Of a DNA stretch of 64,000 nucleotides, positions 39,252 through 48,280 are shown in pieces. Position 1 is the first letter of the stretch; each line of letters opens with the position of its first letter. Origin of the DNA: SLRI01 sp964402505. GTDB taxonomy: Bacteria > Pseudomonadota > Alphaproteobacteria > Geminicoccales > Geminicoccaceae. Made by a program: the position numbers and the translations under genes. The notes below the pieces were generated by a model, which ran no database searches, was not told where the DNA came from, and saw only the letters and a program-made list of their open reading frames with translations. Location of the stretch: contig CAYOCP010000026.1 in assembly GCA_964402505.1 (NCBI GenBank), positions 4,063 to 68,062 of the forward strand. The letters run 5' to 3'.

Positions 39252-40072
39252 TGGGGGCACCGGGACCGGATCCGGAGCTGCCGTGCTACGACCTGCTGGG
39301 CGTTCGCGTGAGCGCTATCGACATGGACATGGCGGTGGCCGCGATCGAAAGCTGGATCGTCTCCGCCGCAACCACCCGGCGGGGTCGCTACATCTGCGTC
39401 ACCGGCGTGCACGGCCTGATGGAGAGCCGGCGAAGCCCGAGGCTTCGGGACATCCACAACCGGGCGGACATGGTCACGCCGGACGGGATGCCGCTCGTCT
39501 GGCTCGGCCGGCACGCGGGCCGGCGCCATATGGACCGGGTCTATGGACCCGACCTCGTGCTCGAGCTTTGCCGAAGGTCGCCTGCCCGAGGTCATCGCCA
39601 CTACTTCTACGGTGGGGCGCCGGGCGTCGCCGACCTGCTGGCCGAACGCCTGGGGCGCCGCTTCCCCGGCTTGGCCGTGGTCGGCACCGGCGCTCCGCCG
39701 TTCCGGCCGCTCGACCGCGCGGAGAGGCGGGCGGTGGCGCTGGCGATCGACGCGAGTGGCGCCGACATCGTCTGGATCGGCCTCAGCACGCCCAAGCAGG
39801 AGCTCTTGATGGCGGAGCTGGCGCCCTTGCTGGACCGGGCGATCCTGATCGGGGTCGGCGCCGCTTTCGATTTCCACGCCGGGCTGAAGGTGCAGGCGCC
39901 GCGCTGGCTGCGGCGGAGCGGCCTCGAATGGGCGTTTCGCCTGGCGATGGAGCCGCGGCGCCTCTGGCGGCGCTATCTGGTCAACAATTCGATGTTCGTC
40001 GCGCTGCTCGTTCGCGAGGCGATGCGCGCGCCCGGGATGCGCGGCGGCCCGGGATCGGTGCGGCCCGGCTGA
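39251..40072 (+). CDS. WecB/TagA/CpsF family glycosyltransferase
   Basis: A 273-residue GT26-type enzyme with the family marks VTGVHGLMES, TPDGMPLVWLGR (catalytic Asp region), YFYGGAPGVADLL and IGLSTPKQELLM, ending in a basic helix (MEPRRLWRRYLVNN). It probably adds the second or a later sugar of the repeat unit. The GTG start overlaps the epimerase TAG. It ends 13 bp from the convergent beta-helix gene. Confidence 0.9.
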   Translation: MGAPGPDPELPCYDLLGVRVSAIDMDMAVAAIESWIVSAATTRRGRYICVTGVHGLMESRRSPRLRDIHNRADMVTPDGMPLVWLGRHAGRRHMDRVYGPDLVLELCRRSPARGHRHYFYGGAPGVADLLAERLGRRFPGLAVVGTGAPPFRPLDRAERRAVALAIDASGADIVWIGLSTPKQELLMAELAPLLDRAILIGVGAAFDFHAGLKVQAPRWLRRSGLEWAFRLAMEPRRLWRRYLVNNSMFVALLVREAMRAPGMRGGPGSVRPG

Positions 40073-40085
40073 TCCAACCGGCTCC

Positions 40086-41453
40086 TCAGCGTCGGCGGAA
40101 AGGTGCCAGCATCTGATTGGCGGGCCGGCCCGGCCAGGTGAGGAACCTCGTGGCGCGGCCGGTGCGCTCGAGGCCAGAACCGGGTGCATCGGTCGCGGCA
40201 TGGGGACTGCCCGGCGAGCTTTCTGGCGGGTCTTCCGGCTGCGGCCGGGCCGCGGTCGCCGCCCGGATTCCGAGCGTGATACCGGCGCCGGCCAGCTTCT
40301 CGCGCCACATCGCCGCCTGCTCCCGCTCCGAGGCGAGGGTGACCGGGTGGGGCAGCGCCTGGTTGTCGCGGCAATCGCCGGGCGGACAGTCGTGAAACCA
40401 TGTGTCGTTCCGCCCGCCTTGCCGGTTCGCCCAGGCGATCCGGTTGTTCTTGACGAGGTTCTTCTCGAAACGCGCGTTGCCGTAGGCGTTCCAGACATAG
40501 ATGCCGACATTCTGCGCGGCGATGCGGGAACCGTCGGGCAGGATGCCGCTGCCCACCACCGTGTTGCCCTCGACCGTGTTGTCGTGCCCGCCCGCGATGG
40601 CGATGCCATGATTGGTCGTGGCGACGACCTGGTTGGCGTGGATCCGAACATGGGCGCTGCTGTCATCGACCATGATGCCGCCGCCGGAATAAGCATCGCG
40701 GACGGGATCGGTCGGATATGCGCCCTGAATGTAGTTGTCGTGGATCGAAATGGGCTTCGCAGCCGTCCCGGAGGAGCGGTAGATGTTGATATTGTCCTCC
40801 ACGCGACTTTCGAAGGGCTCGTTGATGATCTCGTTCCACGCAATCTCGACCTTCTGCGCGTTTCGAACCTTGTCGAGCTGGACCGCCTGCACGAGGGCTA
40901 CGCCCTCGTTGTCGCTCATGTCGAGACCGTTGCCCTTGCTCACCCGACCATCGATGTTCCGGAACCTGTTGAAGCGTATCCTGATGGTCTCGTTGGCGCC
41001 GCCGCCCGCGAGGCCGAGGACGTAAATGCCGCCCGTGGAGCTGATCAGGTTGTTCTCGACGATCAGTTGCGCCGGCTCGGCCGCGGCGATGAAGCGGTCC
41101 TTGGTGCGACCGGCGATCGCCGGATCGATCCCCTGGCCTTTGGTGTTGCGCACGGTCAAGCGCGCCCCCGGCACCTCCTCGGCCTCGATCAGATTGCCGG
41201 CGCCGCGGATATTGGCGCCGTCGATGACCACCGGCTCCGTCGTCAGGATGCGGACCGCGGGAACGTCCGGATCCCTGCTCTCCCAGTTGCCCTCATAGAT
41301 GCCGCCCAGGGTGATCGTCAGCGGCGTGGCATAGGTGATCTCGAGGGCAGCAGCGGTCGCCGGCCCGGTGACGACGAGAAGGATCGCAAGGAGCAGACGT
41401 GCCTGGATGACCCGCACCCTTCCTCGACGCCCGTGGAGCTTGTCGCATGTCAT
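40086..41453 (-). CDS. Secreted right-handed parallel beta-helix protein
   Basis: 455 residues. A Sec signal peptide (RLLLAILLVVTGPATAAALE) is followed by a repeat-rich body with beta-helix spacing of Asn/Gly/Ile (NNLISSTGGIYVLGLAGG, HDNYIQGAYP, HANQVVATTNHGIAIAGGHD), as in pectate-lyase/NosD-like folds. A Pro/Ser/Arg-rich tail of about 60 residues looks disordered. Opposite to the EPS operon but adjacent; a periplasmic polysaccharide-processing or binding role is inferred. No lyase active site can be named. Confidence 0.8.
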   Translation of the reverse strand: MTCDKLHGRRGRVRVIQARLLLAILLVVTGPATAAALEITYATPLTITLGGIYEGNWESRDPDVPAVRILTTEPVVIDGANIRGAGNLIEAEEVPGARLTVRNTKGQGIDPAIAGRTKDRFIAAAEPAQLIVENNLISSTGGIYVLGLAGGGANETIRIRFNRFRNIDGRVSKGNGLDMSDNEGVALVQAVQLDKVRNAQKVEIAWNEIINEPFESRVEDNINIYRSSGTAAKPISIHDNYIQGAYPTDPVRDAYSGGGIMVDDSSAHVRIHANQVVATTNHGIAIAGGHDNTVEGNTVVGSGILPDGSRIAAQNVGIYVWNAYGNARFEKNLVKNNRIAWANRQGGRNDTWFHDCPPGDCRDNQALPHPVTLASEREQAAMWREKLAGAGITLGIRAATAARPQPEDPPESSPGSPHAATDAPGSGLERTGRATRFLTWPGRPANQMLAPFRRR

Positions 41454-41646
41454 GGCGTTGTTTCGTTGGGCTCGAAGTCGCAACCGGTTCTCCGCCGGGC
41501 ATGGCGGGCGCGCCATTTCAGAAGCCTGCGGGTTGTCGCTTGCTCGATGCGTTAACCGCCAGGGCGCAGCCGTTCAAGTGAAAAGCACCCCCACACGTTA
41601 CTTTTCTGGTTGAGAGACGGGGAACCTCCGGAGCGGCGGGTCGGCG

Positions 41647-42768
41647 TCAGTCCGGTGCCGATGCCGGACCCCCGGCCCTGTTTCGCAAGGTGGGCGCCTC
41701 TGCGGCGTAGAACGCGGCGAGCGCCGTGATGGCTTCGTCGCTCAGCTCGGCTGCCGCGCGGTGCATCAGATTGCTGCGTTCGGTGCCACCGCGCAGGCCT
41801 TCGCGCCAGAGGCGCAGCTGCGTCGCCAGGTAAAGCTCGTGCTGGCCCGCCAGGTTCGGAAAGAGCGGCGAGCGGCGGGTCGGCCAGGGGCCGTGGCAGG
41901 CGCGGCACGCCGGAACGTCCCTGTCGGCGGCGAGGCCGAAGGCGAGCGCCCGACCCTTCTGGATGAGCGCCTCTCGGCTCGCGTCCTCGGCATCGGGCGG
42001 GTCGGCGGCGCTCGGCGGCCCGCCGGCGGCAGCGAAATGTGCCGCCAGGCTCGAGATCGCCTGATCGTCGAGGGAGGCCGCTGCCTGCCGCATGATCCCG
42101 CTCTCGCGGCTGCCGTCGCGAAAGGCCTGGAGCGAGGCCGCGAGATAGGCCTCCTTCTGCATGTCGAGGCGCGGCACGCGCGCATTGCCCCTGCCCCTGC
42201 CGTCGAGCCCGTGACAGACGGCGCAACGTCCGAGCCGTGGCGTGTCATCGGCCTCGCCCGGCGGCGCCACGAGCCCGGCATAACCCTCGGCCCCGCTCTC
42301 GCCCTGCAGCGACGCCAGGAACGCCACCACCGCCCAGACCTCGTCCTCGCGCGCCGCCGTGGGCCAGCCGGGCATGCCCGTCATCTTGACGCCGTTCAAG
42401 ACGATCCAGAAGAGATGCCGGGGCTGCCAATGCCGGATCGCGTCCAGAATGGGCGGTGGCGGCGGCACCATGGCGCGCGGGGTCCCCGCCTGGCGGCCAC
42501 CGGGAGGGCCGTGGCAGAAACGGCAGGCAGCGTCAAAGTGGCGGGCGCCGAGCGCCACGAGATCCGCGGAAGCGAGGTCGGGCACTGCCTCACTCGGCGG
42601 TGCGCGAAGCTCGACGGCATGACGGTAGGTGGTATGCAGGACCCAGCTCACCCCTGGCAGATGGCCTTGCCGCGCCGAGACGTTGTAGAGGCCGAAGCCG
42701 ACGACCAGCGCTGCACCGACTCCGCCGATGGCGGCGAGGATGACGAGGTGCAGAAGGAACCGCTTCAT
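41647..42768 (-). CDS. Membrane-anchored triheme cytochrome c
   Basis: 373 residues with an N-terminal signal anchor and three haem c sites, CRFCH, CAVCH and CRACH, with probable Met ligands in KMTGMPGWP, SGIMRQ and SNLMHR contexts. The last two domains resemble a cytochrome c4 pair; the first resembles a mono-haem class I domain. It is the last gene of the caa3-oxidase operon and likely donates electrons to it. The ATGA overlap with ctaG supports coupling. Confidence 0.88.
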   Translation of the reverse strand: MKRFLLHLVILAAIGGVGAALVVGFGLYNVSARQGHLPGVSWVLHTTYRHAVELRAPPSEAVPDLASADLVALGARHFDAACRFCHGPPGGRQAGTPRAMVPPPPPILDAIRHWQPRHLFWIVLNGVKMTGMPGWPTAAREDEVWAVVAFLASLQGESGAEGYAGLVAPPGEADDTPRLGRCAVCHGLDGRGRGNARVPRLDMQKEAYLAASLQAFRDGSRESGIMRQAAASLDDQAISSLAAHFAAAGGPPSAADPPDAEDASREALIQKGRALAFGLAADRDVPACRACHGPWPTRRSPLFPNLAGQHELYLATQLRLWREGLRGGTERSNLMHRAAAELSDEAITALAAFYAAEAPTLRNRAGGPASAPD

Positions 42769-43340
42769 CGCGCCCGGGCACCTTCCGGCCCGTCGGCCAG
42801 AACGCGGCCGACCAGCGCGACGCCGCCCATGAAGTAGATCGGGGCACCGAGGCCGATCATCAGCATGCCGCCGAGCTGCTGATCGGCGAGGCTGCCGCAG
42901 ATCGCCGCGGGATAGAGGGGGTGCGCGGCGAGAAGCAGAAGGGCGCCGAGCAGCGTCATGTGCATCGAGGTCAAGAGCAGGCCGCCGGCCCCGGCCAGTG
43001 CCCTGCCGGGCTGCAGCACGGCGAGCCAGACGAGAAGGCCCGCGACGAGAAAAGAGAGCTGCTCGGCGACGAGAAAGGCGCGCTCCGTCTGTGCCGCCTC
43101 GTGCGCCGCCGGCAGATGCCAGCCCCAGACGGCGAAGAGCTCGATCGCCACGGCTGCGAGCGGCGGCGGAAGGACAGGCAGCGTCGGCGCGAGGCCGAGG
43201 GCGATGAGCGGAGCGGCCACCGCGACCACGGCCATGTGCCTGACCATGTGATCGGCGAAGGGCCAGAACGGCGCCGGCTCGGGCACCAGCCAGACGGCGA
43301 GGCAGAGGATGAAGCCCAGCACCGGAGCCAGCCCGCGCAT
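42765..43340 (-). CDS. ctaG: CtaG-type cytochrome oxidase assembly membrane protein
   Basis: A 191-residue caa3-type CtaG (not the Cox11 type). About five to six membrane helices carry conserved His residues in FADHMVRHMAVVAVAAPL, WGWHLPAAHEAA and SMHMTLLGALLLLAAHPLYP. It helps copper delivery or assembly of the oxidase. The ATG overlaps the stop of the preceding gene (TGATG). Confidence 0.85.
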   Translation of the reverse strand: MRGLAPVLGFILCLAVWLVPEPAPFWPFADHMVRHMAVVAVAAPLIALGLAPTLPVLPPPLAAVAIELFAVWGWHLPAAHEAAQTERAFLVAEQLSFLVAGLLVWLAVLQPGRALAGAGGLLLTSMHMTLLGALLLLAAHPLYPAAICGSLADQQLGGMLMIGLGAPIYFMGGVALVGRVLADGPEGARAR

Positions 43341-43750
43341 CACCTGCAACCGTCGAAAAAGAGTGCCGGCATGGCCACGTAGAGCACGCCCACGAAGGCG
43401 AGCCCGGCCAGAAGGAAGCCGGCATGGCCGAGGAGCTCGTGGCGGTCCTCGGTCACCGCCGCATCGTGCTCGTAGTCGAGGTCATCGAGGAAGTCCCATT
43501 GTCGCCACGCCCTCCAGCCGATCCAGGCGATCACGGCGAGCGCCAGAAGGGTCGCGGCGCCGATGGCGAGCCTGAGCCAGCCGAAGGCGGGCCCGGCACC
43601 GCCGAGCTTGGCGCAGACGATGGCGGTAGTGGTGTAGCAGAAGAGGAAATAGAGGGCCCAGACGACGGGGCCGAGGGCGATGTCCCAGAGGCTGCTCGCC
43701 GCCTCGGCGAAGCTGCGCCGCTCGTCGTGGCGGGCGGGGCCCGGCGCCAT
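43340..43750 (-). CDS. Small oxidase-operon membrane protein
   Basis: A 136-residue protein with three predicted helices (LGPVVWALYFLFCYTTTAIV; LRLAIGAATLLALAVIAWIG; GFLLAGLAFVGVLYVAMPALF). It follows the subunit I+III gene by one base and overlaps ctaG. Such proteins recur in alphaproteobacterial caa3 operons without an assigned role; possibly a subunit IV-like or assembly component. Confidence 0.75.
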   Translation of the reverse strand: MAPGPARHDERRSFAEAASSLWDIALGPVVWALYFLFCYTTTAIVCAKLGGAGPAFGWLRLAIGAATLLALAVIAWIGWRAWRQWDFLDDLDYEHDAAVTEDRHELLGHAGFLLAGLAFVGVLYVAMPALFFDGCR

Positions 43751-43751
43751 C

Positions 43752-46331
43752 TCAGAGCATCCTCGGCGCGAGGCCGATAGTGGCTGCCGCGACCAGGACC
43801 TCGAGGCCGAGGAAGTGCCAGAAGAGCGTCACGTTCTGGATGTCGGCGTCGTGCTCGGGCGTGAGCCTCCGCCAGAGGCTCCGGGCCAGGCAATAGAGCT
43901 GCATGAGGGCACCCAGGGCCACATGGACGAGGATCCAGATCAGGATGGCCCAGACGATGGCCGGATAGACATGGGCGGTGGGCTCGAGATCGACGGTTGC
44001 GACCGAGCCGCCGACAGCGCCACCTCCGGCCAAAGCGAGAAGCGGCGCCGCCAGAAGGAGCAGCCGCGCCGTGCCGACACGGCCACGGCGGTTCGTGGCG
44101 CGGGCCGCGAGCGTCAGAAGCCAGGCGGCGGCGATCAGGACCACGCCCGGGGCCAGCCACGAAAGCGCCGCATGCGCGCTGCCGGCGGGCGGAAAATCCG
44201 CTCTCGCCGTCCAGTAGAAGCCGAAGCCGAAGACGAGGCTGGCGAAAGCCGTGGCATCGGCGAGCATGGTGATCCACATGCCCCACCAGCCGCAGGCGGC
44301 CGGACCCGAAGCGTAGATCGGCACGGCGAGGCCAAGCCCGACCTTCTTGAAGGGTTTCTCCGGCACCGGCGCCGTGCCGGACCAGAGCCACCAGATCACG
44401 CAGCCGATCGCGAGGACCGCCGAGACGGCGGCAGGCTGGTAGAGCTGGAAGGTCGGAAAGATGAAGGCGCCGCCGGTGAAGAGCGCGGCCAGATGCGTGA
44501 TCCAGGTCGGCCCCGCGACCCTGAGGCACTGGATCGGCCGCGCATCCATGACCGTCGTCACCAGGGTCTCGCGCAGCCCCTCCTCCGCGTCCGGCAGATA
44601 ATAGCGGCCGGCATCCATCCGCTCGACCAGAAGCGGCTGCTCCCAGAGCGGGTAGCGGCTGGTGACGTAGGGGATGGAGCGGGTGCCCCAGCCCTGATCC
44701 GGAATGTCGTGCGACCATTCGAGCGTGCCGGCGTTCCAGGGGTTGCGCGGCGTGCGCTCGCTCCGGCCCTTGGGCCGGAGCAGGTCGAAGGTGAAGACGA
44801 GAAAGCCCATGGCGATGGCGAAGGCACCCAGCGACGAGACGAGGTTGGGCCACTCCCAGCCGAGGCCGGCCTGATAGGTGAAGACCCGCCGCGGCATGCC
44901 CAGAAGCCCGCTGAGATGCATCGGCAGGAAGGTGATGTTGAAGCCTGTGAAGATCAGCCAGAAGGCCCATTTGCCGAGCATCGGCGACAGCAGCCTCTTG
45001 GTGAAGAAGGGGTAGAAGTAATAGACGCCGCCCATGATCGGCATGACCATGCCGCCGAACAGCGTGTAGTGCAGGTGGGCGACAATGAAATAGCTGTCGT
45101 GCACCTGCCAGTCGAAGGGCGCGAGCGCCACCATGACGCCGGTGAGGCCGCCGGCGGTGAAGATGGCGAGTGCCCCGGCGATGAAGAGCATCGGCACGCT
45201 GCCCCTGACCCGGCCGACCATGAGGGTGGCGACGAAGGCGAAGAGCTGCACGCCCGTCGGGATCACGACGACCTCCGACGCGGCCGAGAAGAAGCCGAGC
45301 GAGATCGCCGGCAGGCCCGTCGTGAACATGTGGTGGACCCAGAGTCCGAAAGAGATGAAGCCGGTGCCGACGGCCGAGAGCACGATCCACGAATAGCCGA
45401 CGATCGGCCGCTGCGCCGCCGTGGGCACGATCATGGCGGCGACGGCAATCGAGGGCAGGAAGATGATGTAGACCTCGGGATGGCCGAAGATCCAGAAGAG
45501 GTGTTGCCAGAGCAGCGGGTCGCCGCCGCGCTCGGGATCGAAGAAGGGCCAGTCGAGGCTGCGCTCGAGCTCGAAGAGGAAATCGCCGGCGATCAGGGGC
45601 GGGAAGGCGAAGAGGACCATGCCGCCGACCACCAGCACGTACCAGGCGTAGAGCGGCATGAGGTTGATGCGCATGCCGGGAGGACGGCATTTGAGCACGC
45701 CGACGATCAGCTCGACCGCGGCCGCGATCGACGCCACCTCGATGAACGAGAGACCGAGCAGCCAGATGTCGGCGCCGATGCCGGGGCTCCCGGTGGCGAG
45801 CGGCGGGTACATGAACCAGCCCGAGCTCGGTGCGGCGTCGAACAGGAGCGAGCCCATGACGAAAACGCCGCCGATCAGGAACGACCAGTAGCCATAGGCG
45901 GAGAGCCGCGGAAACGGCATGTCGCGGGCGCCGAGCAGGGCCGGCAGGACGAGGATCGACATGGCCTCGAAAAGCGGCACGGCGAAGAGGAACATCATGG
46001 CCGAGCCGTGCATCGTGAAGAACTGGTTGAAGCGGTCGGCGGAGAGGAAATCGTTCTCCGGCACCGCGAGCTGGACGCGGATGGCGAGTGCGAGGACGCC
46101 GGCCGAGAGCATGAAGAGGAAGGCGGTCAGCGTGTACCACGCACCGACCTCGGAATTGTTGACCGCCGACCAGTAGCGCCAGCCCGCCGGCATTTCCCAG
46201 GCGCGGCGCAGCCGCGCCGCCGATTCCTCCTGCCAGGCCGGGTCGAGCGCCTCGGCCAGCATCTCCTCGCTCGGCGGATAGGGGCCAACGCGCTGCGGCG
46301 ACGGGCCGCCAGGAACGGCGTCGACCGTCAT
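43752..46331 (-). CDS. ctaD: Cytochrome c oxidase subunit I+III fusion
   Basis: 859 residues. The N-terminal ~600 are haem-copper oxidase subunit I: haem ligand His in FTMHGSAMM; CuB His, K/D-channel Glu and cross-linked Tyr in GHPEVYIIFLP; CuB pair in WVHHMFTTG; haem ligands in HDSYFIVAHLHYTLFGG. The C-terminal ~200 correspond to subunit III (WITMLADATAFASLVFGFGFYW), but without the usual HGxH motif. GHPEV makes it A1-type. It overlaps ctaC by four bases. Confidence 0.95.
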   Translation of the reverse strand: MTVDAVPGGPSPQRVGPYPPSEEMLAEALDPAWQEESAARLRRAWEMPAGWRYWSAVNNSEVGAWYTLTAFLFMLSAGVLALAIRVQLAVPENDFLSADRFNQFFTMHGSAMMFLFAVPLFEAMSILVLPALLGARDMPFPRLSAYGYWSFLIGGVFVMGSLLFDAAPSSGWFMYPPLATGSPGIGADIWLLGLSFIEVASIAAAVELIVGVLKCRPPGMRINLMPLYAWYVLVVGGMVLFAFPPLIAGDFLFELERSLDWPFFDPERGGDPLLWQHLFWIFGHPEVYIIFLPSIAVAAMIVPTAAQRPIVGYSWIVLSAVGTGFISFGLWVHHMFTTGLPAISLGFFSAASEVVVIPTGVQLFAFVATLMVGRVRGSVPMLFIAGALAIFTAGGLTGVMVALAPFDWQVHDSYFIVAHLHYTLFGGMVMPIMGGVYYFYPFFTKRLLSPMLGKWAFWLIFTGFNITFLPMHLSGLLGMPRRVFTYQAGLGWEWPNLVSSLGAFAIAMGFLVFTFDLLRPKGRSERTPRNPWNAGTLEWSHDIPDQGWGTRSIPYVTSRYPLWEQPLLVERMDAGRYYLPDAEEGLRETLVTTVMDARPIQCLRVAGPTWITHLAALFTGGAFIFPTFQLYQPAAVSAVLAIGCVIWWLWSGTAPVPEKPFKKVGLGLAVPIYASGPAACGWWGMWITMLADATAFASLVFGFGFYWTARADFPPAGSAHAALSWLAPGVVLIAAAWLLTLAARATNRRGRVGTARLLLLAAPLLALAGGGAVGGSVATVDLEPTAHVYPAIVWAILIWILVHVALGALMQLYCLARSLWRRLTPEHDADIQNVTLFWHFLGLEVLVAAATIGLAPRML

Positions 46332-47323
46332 CGCAGCGCCTCCAGGTAGCGGGCGAGATCGGCGAGGTCGCCCGGCGCCAGGTCGTCATAGGCCGGCATG
46401 CGTGCCCCGGGCTTGACGGCATCCGGATGGTCGATCCACCGCGCGATCGCCTCCGCTTCGAGCGGCAGGGTGCCGGCGGCCACCGTGGCGCGGCTGCCGA
46501 TATGGGTGAGATCGGGGCCGACGCGGCCGTTCGCCGGCGTGCCACGGACCGCATGGCAGGCGCCGCAGCCCTGGGCGAGAAAGACATCGCGGCCGCGCCG
46601 CGCCGCGTCGCCTTGCGGCTCCGCCGCCGGTTGCCGCTGCGCCTCGAGCCACCTGGCGAAATCGTCCGGCTCCATCACCACCACGTCGAACGCCATGAGC
46701 GCGTGGCCGAGCCCGCAGAACTCGGCGCACTGGCCGCGGAACCTGCCGGTCCGCAAGGGCTCGAGCGCCAGGCGATTGGTGCGGCCGGGGATCATGTCCA
46801 TCTTGCCGGCGAGGCTCGGGACCCAGAAGGAGTGAATGACCCGGGCGGCGACCAGCTCGACCTCGCTGCGCGTGCCCACCGGCAGACGCAGCTCGTTGGC
46901 GGTGACGGCCGGCCCCTGCCCGTTCCGCGGCAGGTACTCGACCCGCCACCACCATTGCTCCCCCTCGACACGGATGGCGGGGCCCGTGCCCGCTGCCCGC
47001 TGCGCCGGCATCAGCGAGAGCGACCAAGCGAGCAGACCGCCCAAGAGCGCCGTCGGCAGGACGATTCCGCCGCCGATGATCAGGCCCTCGCCCAGCCGGC
47101 GCGACAGCGGCCTGGGCTCGATCCGGGTGACGTAGAGGAAGAGGCCGTTGAGCAGCAGCCAGAGGATGACGGCCCCGACCAGGAGGAACCGGAAGAGCCC
47201 TGCCAGCACCTCGGCCTCGCGGCCCGCCGGCTGCAGCGCCGATTGCACCCCCTCGCAGCCGGCCAGAAGCGGCAGGAGGAGGACGAGGAAGGGCGTTATC
47301 GGCGGGACGGGCGCTCTCCTCAC
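46328..47323 (-). CDS. ctaC: Cytochrome c oxidase subunit II with fused cytochrome c (caa3 type)
   Basis: 331 residues. Lipoprotein signal (LLAGC), two membrane helices, a cupredoxin domain with CuA ligands in VIHSFWVPS and GQCAEFCGLGHALM, then a C-terminal cytochrome c with CGACH (about residue 255) and distal Met in ARMPAYDDL. Electrons from quinol-side cytochromes enter through the haem c and CuA. First gene of the operon ctaC-ctaD-membrane protein-ctaG-triheme cytochrome. Confidence 0.95.
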   Translation of the reverse strand: MRRAPVPPITPFLVLLLPLLAGCEGVQSALQPAGREAEVLAGLFRFLLVGAVILWLLLNGLFLYVTRIEPRPLSRRLGEGLIIGGGIVLPTALLGGLLAWSLSLMPAQRAAGTGPAIRVEGEQWWWRVEYLPRNGQGPAVTANELRLPVGTRSEVELVAARVIHSFWVPSLAGKMDMIPGRTNRLALEPLRTGRFRGQCAEFCGLGHALMAFDVVVMEPDDFARWLEAQRQPAAEPQGDAARRGRDVFLAQGCGACHAVRGTPANGRVGPDLTHIGSRATVAAGTLPLEAEAIARWIDHPDAVKPGARMPAYDDLAPGDLADLARYLEALR

Positions 47324-47404
47324 CAGAAATCCCCGCTCGTCGGGATCGAGCCGTCTCAGTGAACCGGTGAGCGTCCGCCCGGTTCCGGCTCCAGAACCGG
47401 CGCG

Positions 47405-48040
47405 CTACCGCCGCTCTCGGGCTTCCTGCGGACGGTCACCCCGTTTGCCGGAACGGAAGGTCAGGACACGCCAGACATAGAGGCAGACGAGGCCGGCGAT
47501 CACCACGTTGCCGATCGGCGAGACCCAGGTGTCGACCAGCCCCGGCCGATCGCCCAGCCAGTAGCCGGCGAGCGCCAGCGCCGAAACCCACATGAGCGAC
47601 CCGATCGCCGAGAAAAGGAGGAAGGTCGGCCAACGCATCCGGCTGACGCCCGCCGGCACCGAGATCAGCGTGCGCACCCCGGGCACGAGCCGGCCCACGA
47701 GCACCGCGACATGACCCCATGTCTCGAACCAGGCCTGCGCCCGGTCGATCTCCGACGGGGCGACGGTCAGCCAGCGGCCATGCCGCGCCGCCAGCCGCTT
47801 GATCCGCTCGAGGCTGAGCGCCCGGCCGGCGACGAACCAGAGCGTGGCGCCGGCGAGCGAGCCGAGTGTGCCGCCGGCGATCATGAGCACGAGCGAGGCC
47901 CCGTCGCGCGCGGCGACGAGGCCCGCGAACGGCATGACGATCTCGGAGGGGATCGGCGGGAAGACGTTCTCGAGCAGCATCAGGAACGCCACGCCGAGCG
48001 GCCCCCATTGGGCGATCAGGTCCTCGATGAAGCCGGTCAT
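47405..48040 (-). CDS. DedA family membrane protein
   Basis: A 211-residue VTT/DedA protein with the motifs LLENVFPPIPSEIVMPFAG and VLVGRLVPGVRTLISVPAGV and about five helices. DedA proteins are linked to undecaprenyl-phosphate or phospholipid translocation and proton-motive-force homeostasis. It precedes the oxidase operon by 81 bp. A 7-bp dyad (CCGGTTC/GAACCGG) in that gap may end its transcript. Confidence 0.88.
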   Translation of the reverse strand: MTGFIEDLIAQWGPLGVAFLMLLENVFPPIPSEIVMPFAGLVAARDGASLVLMIAGGTLGSLAGATLWFVAGRALSLERIKRLAARHGRWLTVAPSEIDRAQAWFETWGHVAVLVGRLVPGVRTLISVPAGVSRMRWPTFLLFSAIGSLMWVSALALAGYWLGDRPGLVDTWVSPIGNVVIAGLVCLYVWRVLTFRSGKRGDRPQEARERR

Positions 48041-48280
48041 GCGGCAGCCTTCCCTTTCCCGAAGTGCCGGTGCCCGTCCCATCGCGAGGATGCCGTCGCT
48101 CGTCCCGGCACGGCACGAACGGCCTGAACCGCCCGGCGCACCCGTCGTTCCATCCGAGCTGCTGGACACGAGGCGGCAACAGGGCTCTACTGCGCGGCGC
48201 GACGTTCGCCCGTGCGCGGATCAGGGAAGCGAGGGCGTGTCGCGACAGGGAGCCGCCACAGCAGGCCGAGGGAGAGAAAA

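Noticed and set aside
43680..46349. 889-codon plus-strand open frame over ctaD
   Set aside because: Composition is Asp/Glu/Arg/His-rich without hydrophobic pattern or motif; antisense shadow of the oxidase gene.
47376..47397. CCGGTTC/GAACCGG dyad between dedA and ctaC as a firm terminator
   Set aside because: Seven-bp arms with an eight-base loop and no T-tract are too weak to annotate separately; mentioned under dedA only.
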